A stretch of 22,584 bases of DNA, taken from an uncultured bacterium (GTDB lineage Bacteria > Verrucomicrobiota > Kiritimatiellia > RFP12 > UBA1067). The notes below the pieces were generated by a model. The model worked only from the letters and a program-made list of their open reading frames with translations, did not search any database and was not told where the DNA came from. This document shows, piece after piece, positions 21,126 through 22,584 of the stretch; the stretch's first letter is position 1, and each line of letters starts with the position of its first letter. The stretch is from positions 1 through 22,584 of the forward strand of contig CACZAK010000052.1 of assembly GCA_902779075.1 (NCBI GenBank), given 5' to 3'. The position numbers were made by a program, and so were the translations under genes.

Positions 21126-22481
21126 TCAATGCTCTTCGGTGGCCTCTTTGATGAGGGTATTGAGGGGTTCACCGTTCTCCAGGAGGAAGTTGCGAAGGTC
21201 GTCGTTGACTTCGGTCAGCGTGGTCGGATTACCTGCGGTGCTGCATTCGGCGAGTCTATCCTCCCAGCCCTCGATCTTCTTGAGGATCTCGGTGGCGACT
21301 TCCTGATCGATATTGTAATAATCTGCCAAGAGGGAGGCGAGCGTGCTGAGGTTCCGCTTCGCGATGTTTTCGCGGGATTCGTGGGAGGGCTCTTCCTTGA
21401 TTTCGATGCGTTCGTGGATGGCGTGGGCCTTGCGATGGGCTGTGTTCTGTGTGATCTTGGGCTGGATGATGTTGGACTGCGAGAGGTCTAAGTCGTCGTC
21501 CTCGATACTGTTTTCGTTCATGATGTTGCCGGACGAATTGGACTTCTCCGGCTTGGACCTTAGGGTGATGTCGTCGGAGTTGTCATCGCCGCCGACCAAT
21601 TTGACTTCGAGGGCCGCGATGTTGTTGAGCAGAGCCTGGGAGTGATCGAGACGCGCCTGGAGTTGTTCGGGAGTGAGGCCGAAGTCGATGCGCGAGCGCT
21701 TGCCGTCGTCGACCGTCTCGAAGACGACGTGACCGTCTTCGAGGGCGATGGCCATGCCGGTGGCGCCGCCAATGACGGTCTCCTTGTGTTCGGTGTGGTT
21801 CTCGCGTATCCAGTCGTAGCGGGCGTCTTGGTCCTGGAGGCGTTCGAGGGCGGTGGAGAGTTCGTCGATGAACTCGAGGTAGTCCTCGGCGTCCGCCTCC
21901 GACAGGCCTTCGAAGGAGGGATTCTTTTTGGTGACGGCCATGGCATCCGACAGTTCGGCGTTGAGCAGGATTCTGGGGGTGCCGCCGGTGCGGTTGATCT
22001 CCTCGCGGACGGCGGCGATGTCCCGCTTTTCCTCCACGGAATAGCCGGCGTGGAGCTGGTCGTAGGTCCTGAGCTGCTTGTTCGGCGCACGCCGCGCGTT
22101 GAGGGCGGTGATGTTGGCGTCGATGAGCTCGCGGACTTGCTGGCGGGTGAGAGGCGTCATGGCAATGCCGCTGCTCAGCGTGTAGCCGGAGCCGAGGCCG
22201 AGGGTCTTGCGGACGGCCTTCATGGCTTTTTTGTCGAGGCCGCCGGCCTCCATCGCCTTGGCGAAGGCGACGCGGATGGCGTAGGCGTCCGTGCCGTCGA
22301 CGGACTTGTGGTTGAAGATCGTCCAGGTCTTGTGGTTGTTGACGATGTCGAGCTTGCCGGAATCCGTGATGCGGAACTCGCCAGCGTTGTAGGTGCCCTT
22401 GGAGAGCTTCTGGAAGTCGTCCAGCGAGAAACGCAACTTGTGGAGATCGAGGGTCTTTTCGGGATCCTTTTCGCTGACCAC
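21126..22481 (-). CDS. Unrecognised 451-residue acidic, helical protein
   Basis: The frame begins with GTG at 22481 and has no ATG before about residue 77. It has no signal peptide or membrane segment. The N-terminal part (1-75) contains FRITDSGKLDIVNNHKTW. A conserved-looking helical segment follows with VRKTLGLGSGYTLSSGIAM and PLTRQQVRELIDANITALNARR (about 88-130), then a long helical region. At about 310-350 there is a polar, more AT-rich stretch (SNSSGNIMNENSIEDDDLDL), and the protein ends in an acidic helical domain. I do not recognise the family. No ribosome binding site precedes the GTG and the in-frame stop upstream is only 12 bp away, so a 5' truncation is possible. It converges on the ATPase remnant. 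Confidence 0.6.
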   Translation of the reverse strand: MVSEKDPEKTLDLHKLRFSLDDFQKLSKGTYNAGEFRITDSGKLDIVNNHKTWTIFNHKSVDGTDAYAIRVAFAKAMEAGGLDKKAMKAVRKTLGLGSGYTLSSGIAMTPLTRQQVRELIDANITALNARRAPNKQLRTYDQLHAGYSVEEKRDIAAVREEINRTGGTPRILLNAELSDAMAVTKKNPSFEGLSEADAEDYLEFIDELSTALERLQDQDARYDWIRENHTEHKETVIGGATGMAIALEDGHVVFETVDDGKRSRIDFGLTPEQLQARLDHSQALLNNIAALEVKLVGGDDNSDDITLRSKPEKSNSSGNIMNENSIEDDDLDLSQSNIIQPKITQNTAHRKAHAIHERIEIKEEPSHESRENIAKRNLSTLASLLADYYNIDQEVATEILKKIEGWEDRLAECSTAGNPTTLTEVNDDLRNFLLENGEPLNTLIKEATEEH

Positions 22482-22484
22482 GGC

Positions 22485-22506
22485 GCTAAGTCGTCACTCA
22501 AAAATA
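22485..22506. repeat. 22-bp sequence shared with 17326-17347
   Basis: CTAAGTCG followed by CTCAAAAA, matching the earlier copy at 18 of 22 positions. It lies directly upstream of the GTG start of the unrecognised protein. Confidence 0.3.
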
Positions 22507-22542
22507 ACTTGAACACTAAACGACATTCCGAACTCCGATCCG

Positions 22543-22551
22543 TGCTATAAT
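22543..22551 (+). promoter_or_regulatory. Extended -10, leaderless position, for the gene leaving the right edge
   Basis: TGCTATAAT (TATAAT at 22546-22551) ends 7 nt before the ATG at 22559, the same geometry as at 15402-15417. No -35 is seen 17 bp upstream; TTGAAC at 22509 is too far. Confidence 0.65.
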
Positions 22552-22558
22552 ATGGGGC

Positions 22559-22584
22559 ATGGAAACTACAGAAAAGACGGTTGG
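22559..22584 (+). CDS. Start of an unknown gene, cut by the window edge
   Basis: Only METTEKTVG is visible. The call rests on the promoter-to-ATG spacing, which matches that of the symporter gene; nothing can be said about its function. Confidence 0.45.

Overview
This 22.6 kb window is a chromosomal piece of a GC-rich bacterium. It carries housekeeping genes for lipid, envelope and glycogen metabolism next to lineage-specific secreted and membrane proteins. No rRNA, tRNA, CRISPR array, integrase or transposase was seen. The gene set, the large DUF3857/transglutaminase protein, the DUF4038-type glycosidase, the four-helix-bundle (23S IVS-type) gene and the low-complexity intergenic repeats suggest the PVC superphylum, perhaps Kiritimatiellota/Verrucomicrobiota/Lentisphaerota. 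That placement is inference, since no marker gene allows a firm one.

Layout. From 15284 leftwards to 1, all genes lie on the minus strand and are tightly packed: uppP, a 1306-residue DUF3857/transglutaminase protein, a prepilin peptidase, ubiE/menG, a repeat-rich secreted protein, a plsC-like acyltransferase, accD, a Cache-SpoIIE phosphatase, accA, rlmB and a secreted DUF5060/DUF4038 glycosidase. Gaps run from 47 bp down to small overlaps, so this could be one or two long operons. A tandem palindromic repeat (781-860) then separates them from glgA, which has its own promoter and leaves the window. Acetyl-CoA carboxyltransferase alpha and beta, lysophosphatidate acylation and undecaprenyl-phosphate recycling all serve the membrane and envelope. 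The phosphatase between accD and accA is an odd regulatory neighbour.

On the plus strand, 15417-17327 holds a DAACS-family amino acid symporter and a small membrane protein. The symporter diverges from uppP through a nearly symmetrical pair of extended -10 promoters.

From 20714 to 17407 (minus strand) there is a small operon of unrecognised proteins. Two of them share an N-terminal PilC/GspF-N-like domain followed by one membrane helix, and one is a secreted protein. A 525-bp unit carrying a four-helix-bundle protein gene, bounded by inverted GGGAATTG-type repeats, sits exactly between the stop codon of one gene and the GTG start of the next.

The right end holds a broken fragment of an AAA-type (DUF4143-like) ATPase behind a well-formed promoter with a palindrome, an unrecognised 451-residue protein, and the first codons of a divergent gene.

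A thread through the window is its promoters. Six candidates share an extended -10 (TGnTAnAAT) without a clear -35. In three of them the -10 lies 6-7 nt before the start codon, which predicts leaderless mRNAs.
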